From positions 9,672,001 through 9,736,000 of the forward strand of contig JAMPIQ010000003.1 of the NCBI GenBank assembly GCA_024699855.1: a DNA stretch of 64,000 nt, in the 5' to 3' direction. The DNA comes from Aphelenchoides besseyi. Its lineage: Eukaryota > Nematoda > Chromadorea > Rhabditida > Aphelenchoididae. Made by a program: the position numbers and the translations under genes. This document shows positions 25,226 to 36,100 of the stretch, in pieces. The notes beneath the pieces are model-generated. The model did no database searches. It was given only the letters and a program-made list of their open reading frames with translations, and was not told the DNA's origin. Positions within the stretch are counted from its first letter, which is position 1; every line of letters starts with the position of its first letter.

Positions 25226-25293
25226 TGCTAAAATTCCAAGAGCAACAACAATTCTTCAAAACTTTCACCTTTTAGTTGGTTCTTTTCGATGTT

Positions 25294-25304
25294 GACTGCG
25301 CCAA
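25294..25304 (-). promoter_or_regulatory. Putative primer-binding site
   Basis: On the minus strand TTGGCGCAGTC lies 2 bp inside the LTR boundary. This resembles the TGGCGC-type tRNA-primed start of minus-strand synthesis in Gypsy elements. The matching tRNA was not checked. Confidence 0.6.
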
Positions 25305-25306
25305 TT

Positions 25307-25469
25307 TGTTGGGTCCCTTAGTTACAAAGTGTTTATTAGAATACTAAGATACCAACAATATAATACGAGAGTCCGACAAAAAACCCCCGCCCCATTCCCA
25401 AGCCAGGAAACAACGGCCTACAGCTTCAGAACGGAAGGCCAAGGCGTTGTGAGATTCCACTACCCAACA
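25307..25469 (-). repeat. 5' LTR of the Gypsy element
   Basis: The segment starts TGTTGGGT and ends ACCCAACA on the plus strand, a perfect 8 bp terminal inverted repeat with TG...CA ends. At 163 bp it is a short LTR. It abuts the primer-binding-like site, as a 5' LTR should. No partner LTR is present on the other side, so no target-site duplication can be read. Confidence 0.75.
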
Positions 25470-26500
25470 AATTCAAAAAAAAGTGCGGTGTTTTGTTTAG
25501 TTAAATTTGTGTTTTGATAAATTATTTTGAGTTTGATATTTATTTGCATTGGTTTTGGTTTTGGTTTGTATCACAGTGTTATTTGAAGAGTTTTGTTGAT
25601 AAAGTTTGATTCAACTGTTTGCCTAAATTTTTAGATCAAATGGGAAGAAAACGAACAGCAGTTAAAGAGCCAGACTCTGTAATTGCAAAATCTCGTCGTG
25701 GTGAAGAAACGGTGATATCTCGATGTTCAAATGACTTGTCTGTTGCTGTTGAAGAGAGCGATCCATTGGATTTCGGCTACACATCAATTGAATCGCCGGC
25801 TGAAAATGAAGAAGTGACAGAAGAAGATATGGAAGTCGATGAGGACGATAGCGATTCAGACATCGAGAGTGAAACGGGAACATTTGAAGAAGAAGAAGCT
25901 GATGAACTTCCACCAATTCCCGCACAGTTTGCTTCAAGTGGGTTTCTTAAAACCTTTCGTAGGTTACTGGCCGGTTGTTACAAAACCGGTAAGGATCGTC
26001 GAATTGAAGCATTTGTAAAGGTAAGTTAATGAAAATCAATTTAATCTACAATTCTTGGAAATTTAGGATGCGAAGAAGTTGAAAATTGACCATTTTGGTG
26101 ATATTCACCAAATTCGTGGACAATTGTTGACGATGAAACGAATGTTGATGGATGCTGTAATTGGTATGTTTAATTTTCTAATCGAATTAAAAGTTGATAT
26201 TGTTTTTTTACAGTTCGTGCAAGCACAGACAAAGCTTTCATCATTCCTGAGTATTACGTGTTAACTACGCAACAAAACCTCGTTTGGGGATTGATGAAAT
26301 TGCTGATGTACTGTTACATTTGGCGAAAGTTAAGCGTCGGAGATATTCAACAGTGTTTATACAATTGGGAAATGTGGAAGCCGCATGTAGAACAGTACCT
26401 AACAGATTTGAGAACAAAATTTTCATCCACAAAGCCTACTTTGAACATCAATCAAAACGGAGATATTGGATTAGAATCTCATCTCACCGGCGCTGCAGTG

Positions 26501-26770
26501 GTACGAACCACGGCCAGGACCGCCAGCCCCTTAGTCCCCGTCACCTAATCTTCGGTTGTGAGTTTAAGACCAGTTGAAATACTAGTTCCAGGAGTTCAAA
26601 AAAAGGATGAGTGAGCTACAGTACGAAACGTGTTTATAAGCTATGTTTGGTGTGTCCTGAATGGCCGAGTGCTCTAGGGCGCTGGAAACGTTCGCATTAT
26701 AGCGAGCGGGTTGATTTCAAAATTCGCGAGCGATCTGTTCGCAAAAAGGGTGGGGGGAATAACAGACAAG
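26501..26770 (+). other. Intron carrying a tRNA-like A-box sequence
   Basis: This 270 bp intron is long for the genome. At about 26661-26686 it reads TGGCCGAGTGCTCTAGGGCG, very like the A box and D arm of a tRNA-Leu or tRNA-Ser. A weak B-box-like stretch follows at about 26708. The acceptor stem does not close, so this is more likely a tRNA-derived SINE fragment or tRNA relic than a working tRNA. Confidence 0.35.
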
Positions 26771-26990
26771 ATCCTTCCTTTGAACTACAACACGGTTAGA
26801 CAACTTGGATTACTTCGTTACCAAATTTTGTCTACAGAAAACAAAACGAATAAGTAAGTTCAAATAGTTTTGTGAATTAATGGATTTTTGTAGGATTCTC
26901 GGTCAAAAAGTTTCTACTTTGTGGCCACTTTGCCCGTCTGACATCGTGTCATTAATCCACAATCACACGCCGGAGACATTTGAAGATCTA

Positions 26991-28126
26991 CAAGGTGGTT
27001 AAAAATGAACTCCCACTTTTTTCCCGAAAAAAATTTTTGAAATGAAAAATTGGAAAAATCGGTTAGTTTTGTTAAATCGTTATGGGCTACAGTGGTCAAG
27101 AAAAAGCGAAGTTTGTTGGTGTGTTCATTGAGGAGGCGTACTGTTACGTCAAGTTTGTCAAACGAATTCGTCGTGATGCCGGAGATGATGATGCTCGTAA
27201 CCCCGATCGCAAAACCATCCAAAAATGGGTGGAAAACTTCCACGCCACTGGTTCAGTGCACGGCGAGCGCGGTATGCACAAGTCCAAGTGAGTTCGAGTT
27301 TTGCTTTTTTTTCATTGCCCTTTAGGCGTGTTCGAAACGCAGAAGCAATTGAAGATGTTCGAGAAGCGTTTGCGGCCAACCCTCATCTTTCAACGAGGCG
27401 CAATCCGTTCGTTATTGGACCCAGTGGTGATGGAGAAGACGAGCCAACCACTCAGATGTCACGAAGCACACTCCAGCTTATCCTCAAAGAAGACCTGAAG
27501 ATGCGTCCCTACCATCTTCAGATGGCACACGCTCTCGACGCTCCAGATCCCGCCACGCGAATGAATTTTGCCCGAGACGAGTTGATGCGTCTGGCGGCTG
27601 ATCCGGATCGGTTGAATAACTTGTTATTCACCGATGAAGCCCACTTTCCACAACATCTTGTTCCAACAAGATGGCGCCCCGTGTCATATTGGGAACAACG
27701 TTCTGACTTTGCTCGATCGTGAATTCCCGGGGCGGTGGATCGGAAGAGGAACCCGTGCCCATCCATCACCCGCGGCTTGGCCACCTCGATCTCCAGATCT
27801 CACACCATGTGATTTCTGGCTTTGGGGTTACATGAAAGGCCGAATATTCAACACGGATCAGCGTCCTAGAACGCTCGACGAGTTGAGGACGGCAATTGTT
27901 GAAGTCGCCGACCAATTAAGACAAGATCGACCAATGCGCGAACGAGTCATGGCCAACTATCATCGGCGACTTCAAACCTGCCTGGATCGACAAGGGGGAC
28001 AAGTGGAAATCCGATGAACTCATTACTGTTAATAAATTGTGATCTCGAAATGAAAACAGACCGATTTTTCATTTCAAAAAATTTTTTTTCGGGAAAAAAA
28101 GTGGGAGTTCATTTTTAACCACCCTG
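26991..28126 (+). mobile_element. Mariner/Tc1-superfamily element (internally deleted)
   Basis: The 1,136 bp element is bounded by long inverted repeats of about 55-60 bp. The left starts CAAGGTGGTTAAAAATGAAC, the right end is its complement with CAGGGTGGTT, and both run through CTCCCACTTTTTT. It is flanked by TA on both sides (26989-26990, 28127-28128), the normal Tc1/mariner target duplication. It carries a transposase gene with one 42 bp intron and an internal deletion, so it should be non-autonomous. It sits in a coding exon of the acidic-protein gene. Confidence 0.92.
27082..28017 (+). pseudogene. Mariner-like transposase, deleted in the catalytic core
   Basis: The ATG is at 27082. The N-terminal helix-turn-helix part (KTIQKWVENFHATGSVHGERG) matches the DUF4817-type transposases. 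A short intron (about 27288-27327) splits it, and VRNAEAIEDVREAFAANPHLSTRR continues. The first catalytic segment is present (NNLLFTDEAHF). The second (ILFQQDGAPCH) and the WPPRSPDLTPCDFWLWGYMK end are present too, but in another frame, directly after it. About 65 residues between the two Asp segments are lost near 27652, with a frame change. The intron inside a transposon gene suggests the element has been vertically resident in intron-rich genomes. Confidence 0.88.
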
Positions 28127-28254
28127 TAGAAGGTTTGTTTATTGAATTGTATTGTCATTGTATACGCTTTATTATTTAAAGATTTGGCTGTAATAGCATT
28201 TTTGACTGTTTACGGATTTCGTATTGCTTCTGTTTTTTCTTTTGACGGGCACCC

Positions 28255-29660
28255 TGGAATTCGACTTCGCCCACTCACGCACGATACTCCTTCACAAAAA
28301 AGGAGACACCGCCGATCTCAATAACTACCGTCCGATCAGCTTACTCCCGTCCACGTTCAAGGTACTCATCCGAGTAATCACTGCTCGAGTGACCGCCGCT
28401 GTACGATCTCAACTCCCAGTCGAGCAAGCAGGTTTTCGGCGCTCATTCTCCACAATCGAGCACATTCACAGTGTCAACCTGGTGATCGAGAAGTCGCGAG
28501 AATGGAACCGAAAGATCAGCATGGTTTTTGTGGACTTCCGGAAGACATTCGACACTCTCGAACACTGTGCCATCTGGACTGCACTCAGCAATTTCAACGT
28601 CGACGCAGAAACAATCCGCATGATCCAACAAATCTACGCTGCTGGAACATCATCGGTGGCGGTTGGCGAGTCATCTACCCCGTTTGAAACAAAACGCGGA
28701 GTCCGACAAGGAGACTCGCTCTTTCCTTTATTGTTCGTCGTCACTTTACAAGACGCGATCAACCGGATCCAATGGCGCAACCGCAGTGTGGAAATTGGGA
28801 CAGAAAGGCTGCGATATCTCGCGTACGCGGACGACCTGGCCCTCTTCTCAACTACACCCGCAGAACTCCAAACGATGCTCGAGGACTTGGCAGCGGAATG
28901 CGAACGAGGTGGTCTCAATATCAATGCCCAAAAAACCCACTGGACGTCGCGCGAATCTTGGAAAAAGCACGAAACCCACTCGACCCGAACTCCACGCTCG
29001 AGCTCAACGGCCTAGAAATTAAACGCGTAGACCAATTTGTTTACCTCGGACACCAACTCACATTCCCACGAGATCACAACCGCGAAATTGGAAGAAGAAT
29101 TGGCGCCGCCTGGTCAGCTTTCAACCGCTCAGGACTTCTGCTCACTAACAAGCAAACGCCGATGAAAATCAAACGACGTTACTTCCAGCAAGTCGTCTCC
29201 CGACGCTACTCTACGGCTGCGAAGTCTGGAGCCTTACGAAGATCACCGAAGCACGACTACTTCGATGCCAACGTGCAATGGAACGGCGCTTTCTCAGCAT
29301 CCGGCTCAAAGACAAGAGACCGAGCGAGTGGATTCGGCAACAAACTGGACTCAACGACGTCGTGATTGCATCAAGAGTACGAAAATGGGACTACGCGCAA
29401 AAGATCATGAGCCGAGAACACGAAAGCCGATGGGATACCAAACTCATTCGATGGACACCCAACGGGAAAAGACCAAGAGGCCGACCAAGAACTTGATATA
29501 CCGACGACTTTAAATCCATGCTCGAGAGCCACGAAGATTGGAAAGACGTTGCAACAACACCGCGATGTAAACGACTGCGTGCAACCTTCGCTACGCACCA
29601 GCGATGATCTCTTGTTGTCATTGTTGTGGTTGTACGATATAGGAAATAAATGGAAATGGT
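28255..29660 (+). mobile_element. 5'-truncated non-LTR retrotransposon (RTE-like), broken
   Basis: It starts inside the reverse transcriptase (LNNYRPISLLPSTFKVL) with no endonuclease upstream, which is typical of 5' truncation. Motifs include VEQAGFRR, FVDFRKTFDTLEH (the first catalytic Asp segment), RGVRQGDSLFPLLFV and YLAYADDLALF. A frame change near 28940 moves the thumb and C-terminal part into another frame (QFVYLGHQLTF), and more changes follow to about 29510. The C-terminal KRPRGRPRT-type motif resembles RTE/CR1-type elements. An AATAAA-like AAATAAATGG repeat lies near the 3' end (29641-29655). The clade is my inference; exact borders are uncertain. Confidence 0.85.
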
Positions 29661-30038
29661 TGTCATTCGGTTGGTGTGTTTAATGTCGTCTAATACAAAT
29701 TAGTGGTTGATTCTATTTGTAGTCAGCAGTTGTCAAGGATATCCACATCTAATCAAACATACAAATGTACTTAGAAAACAAATATGGATTTACGTCACGG
29801 CTTGTTTTTGGACTCAATCGATTTTGTTACTCGCTTGGTTTGAGTTGCTTTTCTTTTGTTGGATTCAATTGACGGGTTTGAACAACCATCAGTTGTGAAA
29901 ATTACAACTAAATTTATTAAAGTTTTTGTCCCATTTCGTCTATTTAAACACTTCAGATTGTTGTTATTCACATGTTTCTTTAATTCTCTCTTTCATTGAC
30001 TAACAAGTTGAGGTTATAGATTTGAGAGACCTCTGGAA
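29661..30038. other. Intergenic region right of the retroelement
   Basis: There is a short hydrophobic frame at 29707-29898, but it has no ATG or recognised motif. It may be a remnant of the interrupted gene's downstream exon or noise. The promoter of the endonuclease-like gene should lie here. Confidence 0.4.
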
Positions 30039-30609
30039 ATGACGTCCGTTTTGTCGACTATTGAGAAGATCCGAGAGGAAACCCGCTTCAGGCCTGCATT
30101 TGTACAAGCAAGTAATCTTCGTAATCATCAACTCGAATTGGACATCGTTGATCGAAAGATCTACATAAACGTCGAAGTTCATCCCGACTGTCTCGACAAT
30201 GGTTCCGATGTTACTGAAACATCCCGTTTATTTGTTTGGCAACATGGTGTGGTTCCAGACGATGAGCCTCACCAGATAATTGGCAAACAGTTGGGCGGTT
30301 CGGGACATGTATGCAACGTCATTCCGTTGAATGAAAAGGTGAAACTAAAATTGTGACGATTTCAGTTGGTTGTTTCAGATCGACATAAGTGCGTGGAAGA
30401 ACAACGAAGCAAAAATCTACGAACACGTGAAGAAAGGAGGGGATCGACATGCCCAAATGTTTTTTTCGTTTGAATACGACGATGAAAGCGACAAAATAGC
30501 TCGACCAATCAGAATCTATTACCACTTTGTTTTGTATGAGAATGATCAGCTCGTTGATGAAATGATGGAAGGTGTGTTTGAGAATCCCGATCCAAGAGCT
30601 ATTAATTGA
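30039..30609 (+). CDS. DNA/RNA non-specific endonuclease-like protein (Endonuclea_NS_2 type)
   Basis: Two exons (30039-30338, 30379-30609) give 176 residues. The central DDEPHQIIGKQLGGSG plus NVIPLN resembles the GGHLIG.R.GGSG..NLIPMN active-site segment of Endonuclea_NS_2 nucleases, with the catalytic His kept. The end (ARPIRIYYHFVLYEN ... FENP) matches the beta-strand tail of that fold. The family is best known from bacteria, including secreted nuclease toxin domains; the annotation rests on motif shape only. There is no signal peptide at the chosen ATG. A normal 40 bp intron and an AATAAA right after the stop (30613) show that it is a eukaryotic gene in this genome. Confidence 0.7.
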
Positions 30610-33154
30610 TCGAATAAATAGCTTTCATATTGATTGTTCCCCTAACATAATCGGCAATGATGATGGTGATGCGGAGAAAGTGGAGTTGACGATCGGAAGC
30701 AAAGTATTAAACTTATAGATTGGAGTATGGAGAGTACGTATTTGACATTTGTTTTGCAAGATACGAACTTTTACTAAGTAAATTTTTGACTTGAAATTAA
30801 CACTGAAATCGGTTTTTCTGATCAAACCATATCGAAAGTTGAGCCGATTGCCTTGAAAAAACAGCGTTTTGCGCATCAGTGGGGCTCATCGACACGCAAT
30901 ATATGACAGCATATAAAATAATTACAATAGAGTTATTAACTTTGGTAGAAATTGTTTAACATTTTTACTTCAAATGCGGGTTCACATATTTTGATTGTTT
31001 TGTAGTAGTTGATATACGATTTTACTATTATAAATAGTCCAATTAAATAGTTTTAAAAATGACATATAATACAATACTGTAAGATAGTTACTGGCCGAGA
31101 TATAATCAAAAATAACCCACACAACTAAAGAAAGGGAGCGGCGAAGCCGCGAGTCTTTCTGCTAATGTAATAATTTGGACTTTCGAAAGCTCATCTTGTG
31201 GTCTAAAATGACCAATAACTTTGTGTTTTTCCTCAATGAGATTAGCCGCAGATTTTGATTAACTGAACTCTTATCAACTAATCGACGGTACAGCTTCATG
31301 TAAGCATTCGCTTGGAAACTAACAACTCGGTTCTCGTTCACGTGTTTATAGTCGTTATTGCGTTCTAAAGGACGCTGCCAATCTCGTTCAAATACAAAAT
31401 TACCTCGGGAAAAGCCCCGGAGTGAGAAAACAATATGATTGGAACGCCGATCAATTAATGAAATTGTTCTCTTTTGTCTACCGAGAGATGTCAACCGCTT
31501 TTTCAGTTCCTATCACTGGTAGCGACTGCATATTTGACTGCGGGTACCGCCTTCTGCAGCTTCGACGGTCTCATTCGAGTAGCATATAAACCCTGGAAAT
31601 GAGTCCGAACAGTCACTCCATCGTCTCATTCCTTTCCTAGTCATTCCTTCTCTACTCATTCCTCTGCTCTTCTCTCCGCTCGTCAGTCAACGCGCTATTA
31701 TCATATACTGTTCACGTTTCAACTAGTATATGAAAGTAGTGCGTGGGATGACCAAGCGGAGAAATCGAAGAGCAACTTCCAAATAGTCGACGTTGGATCT
31801 AAGAATCTAAAAAGGAATGCAAATGGTAGCAATCCTACTACTTTGATTGCATTGTCTAGAATCGAATTTCGCAGCCTAGTAGCTTCTATAACTGTCAATG
31901 TCATGAACAATGCAGTCTAAACATAGTTGGTGGAAGTAGTTGATCTGAAAATGTAACAAAAGAACGCCAACTATCAGACATCAATGTCCGAGAAACCAAC
32001 TTCCATAGCCTTTATCTCGATAACCAGTCACTACAAAAGTCTGTGATTAACATATCAACACCAACCACTACTAAACTCAAAACTGTGAATATCAGTGAAA
32101 TCCAATCAATCAATAAGCCAAATTACACAACACCCCCCATTCCCTTGTGTGGCACGTCCATCGCGCCGATCGAAGTATCTCGGAGATTTGGGCAACAACT
32201 AGTGCTTATATTCTTTTAATAGCAAGCTCAAAAAACTGGCTATCTAACGGGCTCAAACTTGTAGCTACCGGATAACGGAGAGAGAAATGAGAGCACTTAA
32301 AAGCCAAGAAATTTGTAAAAAACCGCTCAAAATTGCAAAGATTTGCGGAGCTCTTCCTGTTGATGATGGTAAGCTCTAATTTGGCATACCAGTTAAGGAG
32401 TTCAGAAGACTATAATACTATGAATTTGGAAAGCTGAAATTGATCGAGAGCAGAATTGGAACAAAAAATATACACGAAACTTAAGACTTGCAAAGTCAAT
32501 CATGACATCAACGATGGTTGATCTTTTTAGTTTAAATTTGCAATTATTTTTACCAATTTTAGAAGCATAACTTTTTGTTAATTTCAAGTTGTATCATTCA
32601 GTGATTGTATAAATCGAAGTTGTAATCCTGACTCAAACAATATTTGAGATCGGATTACTTTTATGCTTAGATTGTTGTTGTATAGTCTTTGTTCTTATTT
32701 TATTAGTAGTCCAATCACTGAACCAACAAAGTTCTCTACGATTATTTCGTCAAAAAACTGAAATTCATCTAGTGATTGAGAAGCGTATGAGAATCCAGAA
32801 TCTTCGAAGTCGAGATGACAACCTTGTCTCTGATATTGTTTTAAATCGTTCCACTTCTCTGCACTAATTAATGAGTTTATTGGATCAGAGAGATGCACAA
32901 AAACGCGCATACAAACACGCTCAAAAATAGATGTCATTAGGGTCGGAGAGTAATCGGTTAATTAGAACAAAGTTGTTAACCCCACAACAAGCAAATTGGT
33001 TTTTATCTCGATAAGAAAAACGTTTTTAAATGCCAATAGAGAAATGAGATGAAGAGAAAGAACAACGGAAGGAAATTGAAAAACAAACGTTGAACTGAAA
33101 GAGTAAAACGACTAGTTATGCTTAGAATTGAAGACCAAGATTACGAATCGAAAG
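30610..33154. other. AT-rich gene-poor region
   Basis: About 2.5 kb with no supportable coding exon. It contains the GC-rich hairpin at 31129-31165, a TATAAA at about 31590 followed by a pyrimidine-rich tract, and an isolated GC-richer patch at about 32150-32200. These look like pieces of old repeats. Confidence 0.5.
31129..31165 (+). repeat. Helitron-like 3' terminus (hairpin + CTAA)
   Basis: In very AT-rich sequence a hairpin GCGGC-GAA-GCCGC (31138-31150) is flanked by AGAAAG/CTTTCT arms. It is followed 11 nt later by CTAA (31162-31165) and then a T. This is the canonical Helitron end: a short hairpin about 10-12 nt before CTRR, inserted between A and T. The 5' end (TC) was not identified. 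Confidence 0.4.
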
Positions 33155-36100
33155 TTAAACTGCTGATTCGTCGTCCTTCTTTTTGTCTTTTCGTAGCAAC
33201 GGCTGTTGTTCGGAAGTACGGGAATCATCGGGCGACGGTTTGATTACGTTGATGGTTATTGCGTCGTCGTCCTCTTCCGGTGTAGCTATTCGTGGAGTGG
33301 TGAGATCGCTGAAACCACTTATAACAACTAATCAAATCATTCTTACCTTTGATCTTTCGATCCTCCATTGTGCAATTTACTAAACGAGCCTTTCGACTCA
33401 TTAGTTATATGACGCCACATTCCACTGGAATTAACTTCTTTGCTGATATTGATGTTGTGTGAGGGCTCTTGAATGGCGGCAAGTGGAATCTTGATTACGT
33501 TTCCGGAAGTCATCGGTATGTGCAAATGAGCTTCGGTCTTTACCGCATGGATTGTTCCTTGATTCTCGTCCAAATCAATCTCAATCTCTTCGTTCTTCGA
33601 CGAACTTCGACGGGATCGTTTCTTCATATCTTCCTTCTTACGCAAATGGAATTCGGGCATCTTGTCGTCCAGATATTTCAAATCTTTTTCGGAGAAGAAT
33701 TTTTCCATGACTTTACGCACTGCAATCATAACCACAAGCTAAAAACAAGCCATCAATCAACTGCTGTTGGGCGCAAGTTACCATAATCGGAAACAATATC
33801 GAGGTCGATTTAATCGATTTCACTGTCCACAACAACGCCAAACAAACTACTTGACAGGCTGTAAACTTGTGAATCACATTGATTGGTACATGACGAATGT
33901 AAATTGTATCCGGTTGGTATTTCATAGGCATGAAAAGTAAAAGGATACGATCGAACAGTTGAATACCTATTAACCAATAATATTTCGATTCATTTTGTAC
34001 AACTAACCGTTTAAGGCTGTGATGCCCATGAAACCAAAGACCCCATAAAGTACTGGCATTGGAATGTGTGCGAGAAGTTTGGTAATCAAAACTGACGAAC
34101 CGATCAAGAGGAAAGTCACAATACCGGTAACACGTTGTTCACTGAAAATACGATTAGCGAAGCCAACGAATAGGTTTACTTACCGTACGCCCATAAACTG
34201 AGCAACTTCACCCGGTGCACGACTCGCTGATTCCACTTTCAACGAATTAACGTGATTGATCGAGAGAACTGTGGCAGCAACGTAGACCGGCAATCCGAAC
34301 ATACCGACAACGAAAATTAGAATTGCCAAAACGCCGAGATCCAAATGATAGCCGCTAAATCAACGATTAATTCCAGCATTTTATGAACGGGTTAATCGTA
34401 GGTCAATAAAAACCTTACCATCCTTTCTAAAACAAATCTTTTAAAAACCTATAAAAAGACATCTACTGACCTTCAGTTTATTTTCTTTACGATTTACAAT
34501 AACCGCTGTGATCTGTTGGTCCATGAAGATGAGAATACAAGCCAATAAAGCCGGTAGTATTGCCAATAAGGCGGTCCACCACGGGTTTCCACTGAACGGT
34601 GGAATCCACCAACCACGTCCCGAAAATGTTGGACGGAAAGTTGATGGAACGTTCAACTTTGGCGTGTTGATACCAATGATCATATCAACACAAGTCATAA
34701 TAGCAACTAAGTACAAAGTCTTATTACTTATTTCCGCAAGCCTTTACTACTTACTGGCAATCATAACGGCGAAATCACTGAAGAACTGGCGTACTGATGA
34801 CGGGAAGTATTGCGACGTTCGCATTTTCTTTAAAGTTATTGCCAAAAAGAAAGTTCCAACCATCAGGACTAATGACATCAAGAGTTTGTCGTACATAACA
34901 AAACATCCATCACCTTCCAAATGACCCAACAGTTTTCGACAGTTACCCAATGGCACTTTGCTATAGTCAATATGAGTCGAATTGAAATGACTGACGAGAT
35001 GGTCCATGTGATTTTTATGAGCAGCAGCTTCGATCTTCTCTAACGGTGCTCCATTGTCCAAACACATGCAGGATGGAACCGCAGAACCTGAAGACGAGTT
35101 GGCCGATCTCGCGTATGGTATCACGTCCAAATTGTCACTGATTTTGTATAATTTCATTATTGCTTCGTAAATGAAAATGACCGCAATCAACGTGGCAAAC
35201 GATTCTTCAGTGAAACGCGTGATATAGGAGACCTAAACTCCATCGATTACAATTCGAGTTGGTAGAATCTTGTTACCCAAGCTGAATAATCCTTAACAAC
35301 CATAAACATCAGAATTGCTGCCGTCCAAACGTGAACCCAAAACCGAAACGATAAGTAGTTCAGTTGTAAGCCAGCACAAATATCGTAAACGATCGTTTCG
35401 AAAACAAGTACCGGTCCAGTGGAACCTAAAAGTCAAAGGAATGGAAAACGTCGTACCCAACAGTTTCTACCAATAATCGTCAACGGTTGACCGGAGAACA
35501 AATGGTAAAGAACACCGCAAACGGCCGCACTTACAACATTTTCCATTGCAGCCTTCAAAATCCAATTACAACCATCAAAACCTTCAACTGACCATTCGTT
35601 GATGAGTTGCTTCTTCCAGTAGACCGCCGAAAGTCACGATCGGCGCCAACAACGCAAAGTACATGAAACACACCGTTGCAACACATTGCATATTTAACGC
35701 GTCTCGATAGTCACTTAAATACCACGGCAATTTTCGACGTATATCGGCCATTAGACCACCGCACAATCTGCCAGTACGTTTAAGTGCCGGATCGTTGGCG
35801 TGACCGTCTTCCGGTTCTTCGTCTTCCAGTTTTTTCGGTTTCTTATCCGGCGATCCCTCCGATGCATTGATCAGATCCTTCGACGCTTGCATTCGCTTCT
35901 GTTGTGATGGAATGACAGACGGTGGTTCAATACGAATCTGTAACCATTTCTATTGAACGTCTTTCAGTTCATTTTTGTTTACATTTGGGTCCCATTCTCC
36001 GGGAGGAAGAACGGTGACTTGGTCAAGGAATTCGTCCACTCCATCCAACAAATCGGTTCGATTACGTGCCTTGTAAGCAACATCATGAAAGATCTAAAAA

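Larger units (their letters stand above)
21829..25469 (-). mobile_element. Truncated, broken Ty3/Gypsy LTR retrotransposon
   Basis: On the minus strand the order is LTR (25469-25307), primer-binding-like site, gag, zinc knuckles, protease, reverse transcriptase and RNase H, which is the Ty3/Gypsy order. The reverse transcriptase box YLDDILVCG is typical of the clade. The element stops shortly after the start of the integrase zinc-finger segment (about 21950), so integrase and the 3' LTR are absent. Coding is broken by a frame change between gag and the zinc knuckles (about 24.2 kb), an in-frame stop at 23712-23714 and a frame change near 23600. It is therefore a dead copy. The gag-knuckle shift alone could have been programmed, but the rest is decay. 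Confidence 0.92.
25640..28179 (+). pseudogene. Uncharacterised acidic protein gene interrupted by a transposon
   Basis: Exons 25640-26020, 26067-26163, 26214-26500, 26771-26853 and 26894-26990 join in frame to 315 codons. Then a mariner-type element interrupts the last exon. Past the element the same frame continues for 16 codons (EGLFIELYCHC...) to a stop at 28179. The protein opens with a basic nuclear-type start (MGRKRTAV). A strongly acidic linker (EEDMEVDEDDSDSD, EEEEADELPP) follows at about residues 60-95. Then comes a conserved-looking helical domain (FLKTFRRLLAGCYKTG, FGDIHQIRGQLLTMKRMLMDAV, LVWGLMKLLMYCYIW). I do not recognise the family; a nuclear or chromatin role is only suggested by composition. 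With the insertion, the protein would end EDLQGG. If GAA|G-gtttgt at 28132 is really a splice donor, further exons may have existed downstream. Confidence 0.55.

Noticed and set aside
26651..26740. A functional tRNA-Leu or tRNA-Ser gene
   Set aside because: The A box is good, but the acceptor stem does not pair and the B box is poor.
31162..31494. 110-codon minus-strand frame
   Set aside because: It starts at a TTG, not an ATG, overlaps the GC-rich hairpin region and resembles no family.
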